This document shows positions 17,912 to 27,315 of a stretch of DNA of 64,000 nt, piece by piece. Origin of the DNA: Hypericibacter adhaerens (GTDB lineage: Bacteria > Pseudomonadota > Alphaproteobacteria > Dongiales > Dongiaceae); assembly GCF_008728835.1 (NCBI RefSeq), contig NZ_CP042582.1:4266217-4330216 (forward strand), written 5' to 3'. A program made the position numbers and the translations under genes. The notes beneath the pieces are model-generated. The model was not told the DNA's origin. It made no database searches and was given only the letters and a program-made list of their open reading frames with translations. Position 1 is the stretch's first letter; each line of letters opens with the position of its first letter.

Positions 17912-18853
17912 ATGGACATCCGGCACCGCCTGGACCCCGAGATGAAGGCTGCGCTGGTCGAAAGCCAGCGGCTCTATGGGAGCCAGGTTCTCGATTGGCG
18001 CGACCTCGCCACCATGCGCGAGGCCTATGAGCGCGAGCGCCGCTTCTGGAACCGCGAAGGCCCGGCGCTGGCGGAGGTGAAGGACTTCGCCATTCCCGGC
18101 CCTTACGGCTCGATCCCGCTGCGACTGCTGCGCCCCGCCCGCGACAAGCTGCTGCCGGCGCTCGTCTTTCTTCATGGCGGCGGCTATGTGCTGGGCAATC
18201 TCGACACGCATGACCGGATCATGCGGCTGCTCGCCGCGAAATCCGGTGCCGCGGTGCTGGGGATCGATTACCGCCTGGCGCCCGAGCACAAGTTCCCGAC
18301 CCAGCTCGACGAGATCGCGGCCACGCTGGATTGGCTGACGAAGGAAGGCCGCGGTGTGGGTGTCGACGCGGTGCGGCTGGCGCTGGGTGGCGATTCGGCG
18401 GGCGCCCATCTGTCGCTCGGCACCGCGGTCGGCCTTCAGGGAAAGCCGCCGGCGATCAAGGCCCTGCTGCTCTATTACGGCAGCTACGGCCTGGCCGATT
18501 CGATGTCGATGCGGCTCTGCGCCAACGACCTCGACGGGGTGAAACCCTCGGATCTCGCCTTCTATCGCGATTCCTACGTCCGAGGCCCGCGCGACCATGA
18601 GGACCGCCGCCTCGACTGTCTCGCCGCCGATCTCGCCGGCCTGCCCCCGGCCTATATCCTGGCGCTCGAGTTCGACACGCTGCGCGACGACAGCCTGACG
18701 CTCGCCGAGCTTCTCGGCCGCGCCGGCGTGCCATGCCGCCTCACCCGCCATGACGGCGTCCTCCACGGCTACCTTCATTACAATCGCATGATTCCCAAGG
18801 CGATGCAGGCGATTGAAGAGGGGGCCGCGGCCTTGCGCGACTGGCTGTTCTGA
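17912..18853 (+). CDS. Alpha/beta hydrolase, hormone-sensitive lipase family
   Basis: A 313-residue esterase of the HSL/bacterial family IV. The oxyanion motif HGGGYV lies near residue 86 and the nucleophile elbow GGDSAGAH near residue 158; the catalytic Asp is probably in LEFDTLRDD and the His in HDGVLHGY. No signal peptide is present. It lies 34 bases after the ATPase gene and probably belongs to operon 2, suggesting that the imported solute is an ester or amide cleaved inside the cell. The start is ATG 17912; a GTG directly before it is also possible. Confidence 0.85.
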   Translation: MDIRHRLDPEMKAALVESQRLYGSQVLDWRDLATMREAYERERRFWNREGPALAEVKDFAIPGPYGSIPLRLLRPARDKLLPALVFLHGGGYVLGNLDTHDRIMRLLAAKSGAAVLGIDYRLAPEHKFPTQLDEIAATLDWLTKEGRGVGVDAVRLALGGDSAGAHLSLGTAVGLQGKPPAIKALLLYYGSYGLADSMSMRLCANDLDGVKPSDLAFYRDSYVRGPRDHEDRRLDCLAADLAGLPPAYILALEFDTLRDDSLTLAELLGRAGVPCRLTRHDGVLHGYLHYNRMIPKAMQAIEEGAAALRDWLF

Positions 18854-18908
18854 AGCCCCTGGCGCAAGTGGCCCGCGCCCGCCCGCATGTCGCCGAGATT
18901 GGGCCTTA

Positions 18909-18926
18909 GGAAACCCGCGGGTTTCC
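18909..18926. terminator. Possible terminator of operon 2
   Basis: GGAAACCCGCGGGTTTCC is a perfect 18-bp palindrome 55 bases after the hydrolase stop. There is no T-tract, so termination is only a suggestion. Confidence 0.35.
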
Positions 18927-19080
18927 CTAACCGGCTCGTTAAGTCTGAGATTTCCCCAGGAAAACCGGCCGGAGCCGGGCCGGCGCCCGCCTTGGGAGAG
19001 AATCCCGGTTTGCTAAAACGGGGCCGCCGGGCATAATCCCGGCAACCTAAATACGGTAAATACGTAGGAAATCCGCTCCC

Positions 19081-20475
19081 ATGCTCAGCCGTCGCGCCCG
19101 CCTCTTCAGGCCTGTCGTCCGATCGCTGTCCGTGCCGCCCCTTGCAGCCCTCGCCCTGGCCCTCGTGGTGTCCCAGGCCGAGACGGCCCGGGCGGCGGAC
19201 ACGCTGACCGACGCTCTCGCCAAGGCCTACGACAACAATCCCCAGCTCCAGGCCGCACGCGCGCAGCTGCGGGCGACCGATGAAGGCGTTCCGCAAGCCA
19301 AGTCGGGCTGGCGCCCGACCGTCACCACCACCGGCAATGTCGGCGAGGAATGGGTCAATAACGATCCCGGTTCCAAAGGCGACTTCCAGCCGCGCGGCGT
19401 CGATCTCCAGATCACGCAGCCGCTCTATACCGGCGAGCGGACGCCCTCGGCGTTGCGCCAGGCCGAGAGCCTGATTCTGGCCCAGCGCTCGGTGCTCATG
19501 TCGGCCGAGCAGAACGTTCTGCTCTCGGCCGTGACCGCCTACATGAATGTGGTGCAGTCGGAAGCCGTGCTCGAGCTCAACCGCAACCAGGAAACCGTGA
19601 TCAGCCGCGACCTGGAAGCGACGCGCACCCGCTTCGAGGTCGGCGAGCTGACCAAGACCGACGTGGCCCAGGCCGAAGCGCGGCTGGCCGGTGCGACCGC
19701 CGCCCGCATCCAGGCGGAAGGCCAGCTCGCGGCCGCCCGCGCCGTCTATGTCAATGTGATCGGCGACAGCCCGGGGACGCTGGAGCAGCCGGCGCCGCTC
19801 GCCAATCTGCCTTCCTCCGAGGAGGAGACCGTCTCCGGATCCGAGAACACGCCCGACGTCATCGCCGCGAAATACAACGAGCAGGCGGCTCACGATGGAA
19901 TCGATGTGGCCTTCAGCCAGATCATGCCCTTCCTGAACCTGGTGGGGACCGCCGGCACCGCCGACGAGACGTCGGCGCGCAATACCGGCCGGGATTCGGC
20001 CTCGATCATGCTGCAGCTGACCGTGCCGCTCTATCAGGCGGGGCTGCCGGCCGCCAATGTCCGCCAGTCGAAGCAGGTGGCGGCGCAGCGCCGCCAGGAG
20101 CTCGAGAACCAGCGCCGCCTGGCCGTGCAGAATGCGGTCCAGGCCTGGCAGGCTCTCGAAACCGCGCGGGCGCAGATCAAGTCCTTCGTCTCCCAGGTCG
20201 AGGCGAACAAGGTCGCGCTCGAAGGCGTCCGCCTCGAGGCCAATGTCGGCGCCCGCACCGTGCTCGATATCCTCGATGCCGAGCAGGAATATCTGAATGC
20301 GCAGGTGAGCCTGGTGGGCGCCCGGCGCGACGAGGTGGTGGCAGCCTATGCCGTGGAATCGGCGATCGGCCGGCTCACCGCGCGCGATCTGGGGCTCCCG
20401 GTCGACTACTACGATGTCGAGGCCTACTACAAGGAAGTCCACGACAAGTTCTGGGGCTTCGGCGACGGGCAATAG
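19081..20475 (+). CDS. TolC-family outer-membrane channel
   Basis: A 464-residue outer-membrane efflux protein of the type I secretion TolC family, forming the trimeric exit duct for export systems. A signal peptide ends near ARA-AD (residue 40). Two homologous OEP repeats follow, with the start LTDALAKAYDNNPQLQAARAQL and long heptad-rich helices. It is the first gene of a set with three glycosyltransferases 31 bases downstream, so it may serve export linked to a surface glycan or simply be the general TolC. The ATG follows AGGA. The family is certain; the partner transporter is not in the window. Confidence 0.9.
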   Translation: MLSRRARLFRPVVRSLSVPPLAALALALVVSQAETARAADTLTDALAKAYDNNPQLQAARAQLRATDEGVPQAKSGWRPTVTTTGNVGEEWVNNDPGSKGDFQPRGVDLQITQPLYTGERTPSALRQAESLILAQRSVLMSAEQNVLLSAVTAYMNVVQSEAVLELNRNQETVISRDLEATRTRFEVGELTKTDVAQAEARLAGATAARIQAEGQLAAARAVYVNVIGDSPGTLEQPAPLANLPSSEEETVSGSENTPDVIAAKYNEQAAHDGIDVAFSQIMPFLNLVGTAGTADETSARNTGRDSASIMLQLTVPLYQAGLPAANVRQSKQVAAQRRQELENQRRLAVQNAVQAWQALETARAQIKSFVSQVEANKVALEGVRLEANVGARTVLDILDAEQEYLNAQVSLVGARRDEVVAAYAVESAIGRLTARDLGLPVDYYDVEAYYKEVHDKFWGFGDGQ

Positions 20476-20506
20476 CCGCGACGATTCGGGAGAGGCGGGA
20501 AGGCCG

Positions 20507-21253
20507 ATGACGGCGTCTCGCCTCTCCATCATCGTGCCCTATCGCGACCGGCCCGATTCCCTGGCGCGATTCCTGCAGCATGTGACGTTCTACTTCCAGC
20601 GGGACAAGGTCGACCGGACCTTGCCCTATCGCATCACGGTCGTGGAGCAGGAGGCCGGGCGCCCCTTCAATGTGGGTGCCATGCGCAATATCGGCTTCCT
20701 GCTGAACGAGGGCTCGGCCGAGCAGGTCTGCTTTCACGACGTGGACTACCTGCCGATCTGGGCCGACTATCAGCCCGTGGACCGGCCGACGCGGCTTCTC
20801 TGGCACGGCGCCGAAGCCGTGCCGATCGACGACACCGAGAAGCGCTTCATCAATCACGACTACGAGAAGTATTTCGGCGGCGTCGTGATGTTTCCGACCG
20901 CCCTGTTCCGCCGCGTCAACGGCTACAGCAACGGCTATTGGGGCTGGGGCTACGAGGATCTCGATCTCAGGGCCCGCTGCGTGGCCGAGGGGCTCGAGAT
21001 CGGCTATCGCGACGGCACCTTCGGGCCGATCCGCCATGTCAGCCGGGGCTACCAGCCGGATGGCGGCCGCAGCGAGGCCAATCTGGTCAACCGGAAGCTC
21101 TACCAGGCCAACTATGCCGCGATGCAGACATCCCAGGCCCACCGTCAGGACGGCCTGAACGATCTGCGCTTCGAGGTTCTCGAGCGCGGCCCGATCCCGG
21201 ACGGCAAGGGCGAGCCCATTCCGCATGCCGAACGGGTGCTGGTCCGGATCTGA
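20507..21253 (+). CDS. GT7 (beta-1,4-galactosyltransferase-like) glycosyltransferase
   Basis: A 248-residue GT-A fold glycosyltransferase. It shows the features of the GT7 family best known from animal beta-1,4-galactosyltransferases: FNVGAMRNIGF before the metal-binding DVD (residues 78-80), FGGVVMFP, and the acceptor/donor motif YWGWGYEDLDLRARC (144-158), followed by a histidine in IRHVSR. The protein lacks a membrane anchor and is probably cytoplasmic. It lies 31 bases after the tolC-like gene and before two GT-B enzymes. The nucleotide sugar is probably UDP-Gal or UDP-GalNAc by family; the acceptor is unknown. Confidence 0.75.
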   Translation: MTASRLSIIVPYRDRPDSLARFLQHVTFYFQRDKVDRTLPYRITVVEQEAGRPFNVGAMRNIGFLLNEGSAEQVCFHDVDYLPIWADYQPVDRPTRLLWHGAEAVPIDDTEKRFINHDYEKYFGGVVMFPTALFRRVNGYSNGYWGWGYEDLDLRARCVAEGLEIGYRDGTFGPIRHVSRGYQPDGGRSEANLVNRKLYQANYAAMQTSQAHRQDGLNDLRFEVLERGPIPDGKGEPIPHAERVLVRI

Positions 21254-21356
21254 AACCGCCGTCCGGCGCCGCTCCCGACCCGGCCATCATCGGCCCCGCC
21301 TTCCGCCAATTCTGTGCTAGGATTCCTGTCGGGGCTGGGGCCGGGGGTTGCAGGGA

Positions 21357-22442
21357 ATGCGTTGCCTTTTCTATGCGTCGAACGGTCATGGCCTCGGCCA
21401 TCTGATCCGGACGTTGGCGATTGCGCGCGCGCTCAAGGCACGCATACCCGACATCAACATCATGTTCGTCACCAATTCCGAGGCCTGCCAGCTCGTCTGG
21501 CGCGAGGGCTTTCAGGTGGTGAAGCTGCTGTCGCCGCCGGCGAACTTCCTGGAGCTCGACATCCCGGCGCGCGAGGAGCTCCGCCGCATCAATCGCGGTT
21601 CCGTCCAGGCCGTGCTGAAGCACTTCAAGCCCGACCTGGTGGTGGTCGATTTCTTCCCCATGGGGCAGATCGGCGACATGATACCGATGCATTCCTATGC
21701 CTGTCGCAAGGTGTTCGTCGCGCGCGAGCGAAACGCCGCGTCGGAGATCGCGACCCATGCGAAGCTGATCCAGAGCGTCTACCAGCTGGTCCTGATCCCG
21801 CATGAGGAGCAGGAGGTCGCCGGATACAAGCCGGCGGACGTTCGCACGCGATATACCGGCCCCATCCTCATCCGCTCGCGCGACGAGGCTCTGCCCCGCG
21901 ACCAGGCGCGCCGGCGCCTGGGGCTGGCGCCCGAGGGCTTCACCGTCTTCGTCGGGTTCGGCGGTGGCGGCAAGCCCGAGTACCAGTCGGTCCAGCAATG
22001 GATCTTGACGGAAGCGCAGGGCCCGCGGAACTGGACCTTCGCCGTCGCCAGGCCGCCTCTCCTCCGGCAGGAGATTCCGGCCACGGACCGGGACGACGTC
22101 AAGGAGATCACCTACATGCCGATGGCCGAATGCTGGACGGCATTCGACGCGGCGATCTCCACCCTCGGCTATAATTCCACCACGGAGCTGCTGCATCACG
22201 GCGTGCCGACGCTCTTCATCGAGCTTGCCGGCGGGCTCGACGATTGGGCGCGGCGCGGGCGCCATGTGGCGGCGGCGGATGCCGGCCTGCCGGTCAAGGC
22301 GTTCGATTCGCAGACGCTGCATTCGCATCTCGAGCAGCTCGCCGATCCGGCGCGCCGGCAAACGCTCGCGGCGAACGCGCGCAAGCTTGTGCCCGTCAAT
22401 GGCGCCACGGTCGCCGCCGATGCGATCCTGGAGATTCTATGA
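21357..22442 (+). CDS. GT-B glycosyltransferase, MurG/GT28-like
   Basis: A 361-residue glycosyltransferase with a GT-B two-domain fold. The N-terminus has the nucleotide-sugar transferase motif SNGHGLGHLIR (residues 8-18). The C-terminal half has FVGFGGGGKP and a donor-binding stretch STLGYNSTTELLHHGVPTLFIE, like UDP-glycosyltransferases of the MurG type. The ATG at 21357 follows AGGGA; a TTG three codons earlier is possible. It sits in the glycosyltransferase cluster behind tolC. Acceptor and sugar are unknown. Confidence 0.7.
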   Translation: MRCLFYASNGHGLGHLIRTLAIARALKARIPDINIMFVTNSEACQLVWREGFQVVKLLSPPANFLELDIPAREELRRINRGSVQAVLKHFKPDLVVVDFFPMGQIGDMIPMHSYACRKVFVARERNAASEIATHAKLIQSVYQLVLIPHEEQEVAGYKPADVRTRYTGPILIRSRDEALPRDQARRRLGLAPEGFTVFVGFGGGGKPEYQSVQQWILTEAQGPRNWTFAVARPPLLRQEIPATDRDDVKEITYMPMAECWTAFDAAISTLGYNSTTELLHHGVPTLFIELAGGLDDWARRGRHVAAADAGLPVKAFDSQTLHSHLEQLADPARRQTLAANARKLVPVNGATVAADAILEIL

Positions 22443-22574
22443 GCCCTTCCCGAGCACCTCGGGCAGGGCCTGGCTCCGCCCGCCGAAGCCCCGGTGGAAA
22501 CCGGTCGATGCAAGCCCGCCGCCTTCCTTGCGGGATTTCAGCGTAAAAATCTGCCTCAGCCACAGGAACCCTCC

Positions 22575-23828
22575 TTGTCACCCGCCGACACGCGCTCCGG
22601 TCCGAGGATTGCCCTGCTCGATAGCGGCCTCTCCCGTCTCATGGGCCATCATTCCCATTTCGGCCAGGGGCTGGCTCAGCTTTGCGCCCGGGAAGGCGTT
22701 TCGCTCACCACCTTCTCGGCGAAATCCGTCGAGGCCAAGCTCGCGCCCCGCCTCGGCGGGCCTGTGGCCGTGTTCGCGCGATCCCTCTATCAGCCGCTCG
22801 GCAACGGAGACATCTACGATCGGGATTGGAACGACTTCCGCACCGGCCGGCAGCTCTATGCGGCCGATCTCGATCAGTCGGGCTTGGAGATGCAGGCCTC
22901 CGACCTGATCTGGATCCCGACGGCGCGCCCCCGGGAGATCGCCGGCCTCGCGGAATGGCTGCTCAAGCGCGAGCGTGACCACCGCCCGCGCGTCGCCCTG
23001 GGCTTCCATCGGCTGCTGCGGCCCCTGGCTCCAGGAAGTGCCGAAGGTCTGACGCATCGGCTGGCGACGGATCGGCTGGCGGAGGCGGTCGGCCGGGATC
23101 GCATCTTCCCGTATGCGACCAACCACCGGCTCGCCCAGCGTCTCGCGGGAGCGATGAATCTCGGCATCTATCTGGCACCTCTGCCGCACTTCTATGGCGC
23201 GCTGGCCTCGCCGGCTTCGCCGCCCGCACTGCCGCCGGGCGACGGACCGCTCCTCGTCATTTTCGGCGATCCGGATGCGAGAAAGAACGGCGTGCCGCTG
23301 GCCGGGATCGTCCGCGAGGCCCTGCGCCAACGCCCCGATCTGCGCTTCGTCATCCAGGTGAGAGCGGAAGCGGATCCGGGTCTCCTGGAGCTCGAAAAGC
23401 TGCGCCCGCTGAAGCTGGTCGAGGGCTGGCTCGAGGAGGATGCCTTCGTGGCATTGATCCGTGCCGCCGACCTTCTGCTCCTGCCCTATCGGCGCGAGCG
23501 CTATGCCGACACCATCTCGGGGCCCTTCGCCTTCGCCGCCGCGCACGAACGTCCGGCGATCGTGCCCGCCGGCACCTGGATGGCGGAACGGATCGCCCGC
23601 AAGCAGGCTGCTGGCGTTGCCTACAAGCGCGATGCCGCGCTCATCGACGCGCTCATGCTGGCCGCGGACCGCATGACGAAGCTGAAGGCGCAGGCCGCGG
23701 CCTTGGCGCCGCGTTGGCGTGTCTGGGACGCCGAGGCCCTGTTCCGGCTCGTGCGGCAATGGTCGCTGGGTCAAGGCACCGGCAAGCTGCGGCGCGTCGA
23801 TCCGAAACCGCCGCCGGGCCCGCGGTGA
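22575..23828 (+). CDS. GT4-like glycosyltransferase
   Basis: A 417-residue protein with a Rossmann-like N-terminus (RIALLDSGLSRLMGHHSHFGQGL) and a C-terminal domain resembling glycosyltransferase group 1 (GT4). It includes VIFGDPDARKNG, a VEGWL segment, and DLLLLPYRRERYADTISGPFAFAAAHERP in the usual donor-site position; the last segment ends near residue 345. The TTG at 22575 is preferred because AGGA lies eight bases upstream and residues before it look non-native; an in-frame GTG at 22494 is the alternative. It is the third glycosyltransferase of the cluster. Confidence 0.65.
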   Translation: MSPADTRSGPRIALLDSGLSRLMGHHSHFGQGLAQLCAREGVSLTTFSAKSVEAKLAPRLGGPVAVFARSLYQPLGNGDIYDRDWNDFRTGRQLYAADLDQSGLEMQASDLIWIPTARPREIAGLAEWLLKRERDHRPRVALGFHRLLRPLAPGSAEGLTHRLATDRLAEAVGRDRIFPYATNHRLAQRLAGAMNLGIYLAPLPHFYGALASPASPPALPPGDGPLLVIFGDPDARKNGVPLAGIVREALRQRPDLRFVIQVRAEADPGLLELEKLRPLKLVEGWLEEDAFVALIRAADLLLLPYRRERYADTISGPFAFAAAHERPAIVPAGTWMAERIARKQAAGVAYKRDAALIDALMLAADRMTKLKAQAAALAPRWRVWDAEALFRLVRQWSLGQGTGKLRRVDPKPPPGPR

Positions 23829-23849
23829 CGGCCTGTATCCGGAGCGCCG

Positions 23850-24311
23850 TCAGCCGCCCTCTTCCGGCGCCTCGCATCGAACGGGCGTGCCCGACCGGCA
23901 GACGCTCGCATAGCGATGGGACCGGCCCGTCTGGATCGGCAGCAGCGGCACCTGTCCGCGGCTCGCCGCGCTGTCGTCGGGGGCGCTGCAGAAGATGTTC
24001 TCGATCATCATCAGCCGCTGCCCGTCGGCCCGCGGAACATAGAGGGCGCCGTCCGACGGCTGGCGATGGAACTGCAGGGTCTTGGAGTCGCTGCTTTCGA
24101 TCACGCCCAGATCCTGCGTCACCCAATGGCCGAAATTGACCATGCAATGGATCGGCTCCGATCCGCGATTGACGATCCGCAAAGCGATGGGTGCCACCGG
24201 ACCGGGCTCGGCCGTGCTGCAAGCGGCGATCGCGAGCCCCAGCGCAAGAGCGACACCGCGGCGCCAGACCCTCGCGACGGCGCCCCTCATCGAGCGCGCG
24301 GGAAACTGCAT
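23850..24311 (-). CDS. Predicted lipoprotein of unknown function
   Basis: A 153-residue protein with an N-terminal signal and lipobox (LAIAAC, Cys31 as lipidation site) followed by a small all-beta domain. That domain contains two cysteine pairs (CMVNF, FCSAP, VCRSG, RCEAP). The sequence NRGSEPIHCMVNFGHW suggests a secreted beta-sandwich, but I do not recognise the family. It is convergent with the glycosyltransferase cluster (21-base gap) and divergent from nothing nearby. The ATG at 24290 is an alternative start. Confidence 0.7.
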   Translation of the reverse strand: MQFPARSMRGAVARVWRRGVALALGLAIAACSTAEPGPVAPIALRIVNRGSEPIHCMVNFGHWVTQDLGVIESSDSKTLQFHRQPSDGALYVPRADGQRLMMIENIFCSAPDDSAASRGQVPLLPIQTGRSHRYASVCRSGTPVRCEAPEEGG

Positions 24312-24401
24312 CTTAGCCTTCTCCTTCGGTCGCGGCGGGCGCGCGGCCGTTCGAAACGCTTCTGACTGCAGGGGGAACCATCCCGATCATGCCCTCGCGC
24401 C

Positions 24402-25949
24402 TCACGCCCATGTCGTGGGCGCCAGCGGCGACCGGCCCCGCAGCAGGTCGCTCGCGCGCTCGGCCAGCGCGATGATGGCGGCGTTGACCGGGCCTGTGGT
24501 GATGCGCGGGATGACCGAGGCGTCGATGACATGCAGTCCCTCGATCCCGCGCAAGGCGAGCTCCGGCGTCACCACCGCCTCCGCATCCGCCCCCATGCGG
24601 CAGGTGCCGACCGGATGATGGTGGGTGTAGGCGGCCCGCTCCAGGAACGCGCTGCGATCCGCTTGGCTGCGGCAGGACGGCCCCGGCAGCAGCTCCGCGT
24701 CACGCCAATCGGCCAGCGACCGGGCGCCGCCCACCGCCTGCGCCCGATCCAGCGCGTCGAGATAGGCCTGCCGGTCGTACGCCTCGGCCAGGTAGTTGGG
24801 ATCGATCAGCGGCGGCACTTGCGGATCGGCCGAGGCGAGGCGGATCGAGCCGCGGCTCTTGGGATGGGTGAAGCCGAACATCAGCGTGTAGGCCTCGCCA
24901 TAGGCCGGTGCCGAAAAACATTCCGTCACCACCGGCGCGATCACGCAGGCCAGCACCAGCTCGGGCACCGAGCCGGGTGCCGCCCCCGGTCGCTCGATAT
25001 ACATGAGCGATTCCGAGTTCTGGTAGCGCGAGGGCGGCACCGGGCGGCGCGCGCGATAGACATTGCCGCCCGAGAGCAGATGGTCATGCAGGTTGCGTCC
25101 GACGCCCGGCAGATCGAGCCGCACCGGAATGCCCAGCGCCTTGAGCTCGTCGGCCGGCCCGATTCCGGCGTGCAGCAGCAACGTGGGCGAGCCGATCGCG
25201 CCGGTGGCCAGGACGAGACCGCGATCCGCCGAGAGTTGCTCCGTGCCGCCGGAGCCACGCAGCTCGACCCCGCGGCAGCGCTGCGGACCGTCGAAGACCA
25301 GCCCGTGGATTTCCCGCCCCTCCAGCAGGTGGAGATTGGAGCGTGCCAGCACGGACGCCGTCAGATAGGCATCGGCGATGGTCTGGCGCCGGCCGTCCTT
25401 GATCGTCAGGCTGTTGAGCGTCGGGCCCGCCATGCGCGACCCGTTATGCTCGTCCGTCGGCGTCAGGCCGATCTCCTCGCCCGCCGCCATATAGGCGCGG
25501 GTGATCGGGTGGGGCTCTGAGGGCGTCATCACATGGACGGGCCCGCCCGTCCCGTGATAGCGCGAGGGCGCCCCCTGCCAATCCTCGGAGCGGATGAAAT
25601 AGGGCAGCAGATCGCGGTAGCGCCAGCCGGCTCCCCAATCGTCGAAATCGCGGGGATGGCCGCGCACATGGGCCATGGCATTGATGGTGCTGGATCCGCC
25701 CCGCACGCGGCCGCGCGCCCAGGCATGGACGCGGTTCGCCGAATGGCGCTGCGGCACCGTCGCGAAATTCCAGTCGATGGCCGTGCCCTGCAGCATCGGC
25801 CAGGCGCGCGGATCGTCGACCTTGGGATCGGTCGGCCTGGTCCCCGCCTCGACCAGCGCCACGCGGACCTCCGGGTCCTCGCTCAACCGCGCCGCCAGCA
25901 CCGAGCCGGCGGTGCCGGCGCCGAGGATGATCCAATCAAAGGTTCGCAA
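24402..25949 (-). CDS. GMC flavoprotein oxidoreductase, probable pyridoxine 4-oxidase
   Basis: A 515-residue FAD-dependent GMC oxidoreductase. It has the dinucleotide-binding motif ILGAGTAGSVLAARLSEDP near the N-terminus, GGSSTINAM, and the catalytic C-terminal THHHPVGTCRMG and TTGPVNAA. It shares with Mesorhizobium loti pyridoxine 4-oxidase (from memory) distinctive segments such as PPSRYQNSES, RNLHDHLL and WARGR. That enzyme oxidises pyridoxine to pyridoxal with O2. Divergence from an aminotransferase of the same pathway, 143 bases away, supports this. The start is a TTG at 25949 preceded by AGGGGAA. Choline dehydrogenase-like activity is the alternative. Confidence 0.72.
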   Translation of the reverse strand: MRTFDWIILGAGTAGSVLAARLSEDPEVRVALVEAGTRPTDPKVDDPRAWPMLQGTAIDWNFATVPQRHSANRVHAWARGRVRGGSSTINAMAHVRGHPRDFDDWGAGWRYRDLLPYFIRSEDWQGAPSRYHGTGGPVHVMTPSEPHPITRAYMAAGEEIGLTPTDEHNGSRMAGPTLNSLTIKDGRRQTIADAYLTASVLARSNLHLLEGREIHGLVFDGPQRCRGVELRGSGGTEQLSADRGLVLATGAIGSPTLLLHAGIGPADELKALGIPVRLDLPGVGRNLHDHLLSGGNVYRARRPVPPSRYQNSESLMYIERPGAAPGSVPELVLACVIAPVVTECFSAPAYGEAYTLMFGFTHPKSRGSIRLASADPQVPPLIDPNYLAEAYDRQAYLDALDRAQAVGGARSLADWRDAELLPGPSCRSQADRSAFLERAAYTHHHPVGTCRMGADAEAVVTPELALRGIEGLHVIDASVIPRITTGPVNAAIIALAERASDLLRGRSPLAPTTWA

Positions 25950-26092
25950 TGGTTCCCCTTTCGGGCCGCCCCTGGTGACGCCCTGAAACGAGTTGTGATA
26001 TTGTCCGATCGCGCGCGGCGCCGCCACAAGGCCGAATGGAAAAAATGAGCCAATGACGGCCCGCGCACCCATTCCAGGCGAGGGGGACCATC

Positions 26093-27265
26093 ATGGCCAC
26101 CAAGGAACCTATCATCACGCTCTCGGCCGGTCCGGTGGCCGCCTATCCGGGCGTCATGCGCGCCCTATCGAGACCAATCGAGTACGACTATGACCGCCAT
26201 TTCCTCGAGCTCTATGAGGCGGTCAACCGCAAGGTCACGCAGGCGCTGCGCAGCGCCACCCCGGCCCTGATCCTCCATTGCGAGCCCGCCCCCGGCCTCG
26301 AGGCCGCGGCCGCCTCCCTGATCGGCCCCGACGACGTGGTGCTGAACCTGGCGTCGGGCGTCTATGGCAAGGGGTTCGGCTACTGGTCGGCGCGCTACAA
26401 CAAGGAGCTCCTCGAGATCGAGGTGCCCTACAACGAGGCGATCGATCCGGCTTCGGTCGAGGCCGCCTTCCGCAAGCGCCCCGACATCAAGATCGTCTCG
26501 GTCGTCCATCACGACACGCCGTCCGGCACCATCAACCCGGTCAAGGAGATCGGTCAGATCGTGCGCAAGCACAACGCGCTGATGCTGGTCGATGCGGTCT
26601 CCTCCTGGGCCGGCATGGACATCCATCCCGAGGAGAGCTGCTCCGACGTCTTCGTGACCGGCCCCGGCAAATGCCTCGGCGGCGCCCCCGGCCTCACCAT
26701 CATGGCGGTCAGCGACCGGGCCTGGAAACATATGGAGGCCAACCCCAAGGCGCCGCGCGCCTCGATCCTGAGCCTGCTGGACTGGAAAGAGGCCTGGCGC
26801 CACGACAAGCCCTTCCCCTTCACGCCCTCGGTCGCCGAGGTGAACGGGCTCGACGGCGCCATCGATCTCTATCTGGCCGAAGGGCCGGAGGCGGTCTGGA
26901 AGCGCCACGCCCTGACAGCCCAGGCCTGCCGCGCCGGCATCAAGGCGATGGGGCTCTCGCTCTGGGCGGCGCGGGAGGAGATCGCGTCCCCGACCTGCAC
27001 CGCCGTGCGCGTGCCGGACGGCATCAAGGACAGCGACATCCTGGCCGCCTCGCGGGCGCTCTATGGCGTGGTGTTCTCGTCGGGACGCGGCGAGACGCAA
27101 GGCAAGCTCATCCGCATCGGCCATATGGGACCGGTGGCCGAGCCGATCTATGCGGTGGTGGCCGTGACGGCGCTGGGCGGCGCCCTCAGGAAGCTGGGCC
27201 GCAAGACCGATGTCGGCGCCGGCGTGGCGGCCGCGACCGCCGTGATCGACCAGGCCCGCGCCTGA
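26093..27265 (+). CDS. Pyridoxamine-pyruvate aminotransferase (probable)
   Basis: A 390-residue class V aminotransferase with no signal peptide. It matches Mesorhizobium loti PpaT closely over most of its length (from memory). The residues described as functionally important there, Glu68, Lys197, Arg336 and Arg345, correspond at a constant offset of four to Glu64, Lys193 (GPGKCLGG), Arg332 and Arg341 here. The enzyme converts pyridoxamine plus pyruvate to pyridoxal plus alanine, the entry step for pyridoxamine degradation. It is followed after 50 bases by the predicted pyridoxal 4-dehydrogenase. Alanine-glyoxylate aminotransferases are the nearest alternative. Confidence 0.85.
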   Translation: MATKEPIITLSAGPVAAYPGVMRALSRPIEYDYDRHFLELYEAVNRKVTQALRSATPALILHCEPAPGLEAAAASLIGPDDVVLNLASGVYGKGFGYWSARYNKELLEIEVPYNEAIDPASVEAAFRKRPDIKIVSVVHHDTPSGTINPVKEIGQIVRKHNALMLVDAVSSWAGMDIHPEESCSDVFVTGPGKCLGGAPGLTIMAVSDRAWKHMEANPKAPRASILSLLDWKEAWRHDKPFPFTPSVAEVNGLDGAIDLYLAEGPEAVWKRHALTAQACRAGIKAMGLSLWAAREEIASPTCTAVRVPDGIKDSDILAASRALYGVVFSSGRGETQGKLIRIGHMGPVAEPIYAVVAVTALGGALRKLGRKTDVGAGVAAATAVIDQARA

Positions 27266-27315
27266 GGCCGCCCACCGACAAGCGACAAACCTAGAAAAGC
27301 AGGGAGATCCACAGC

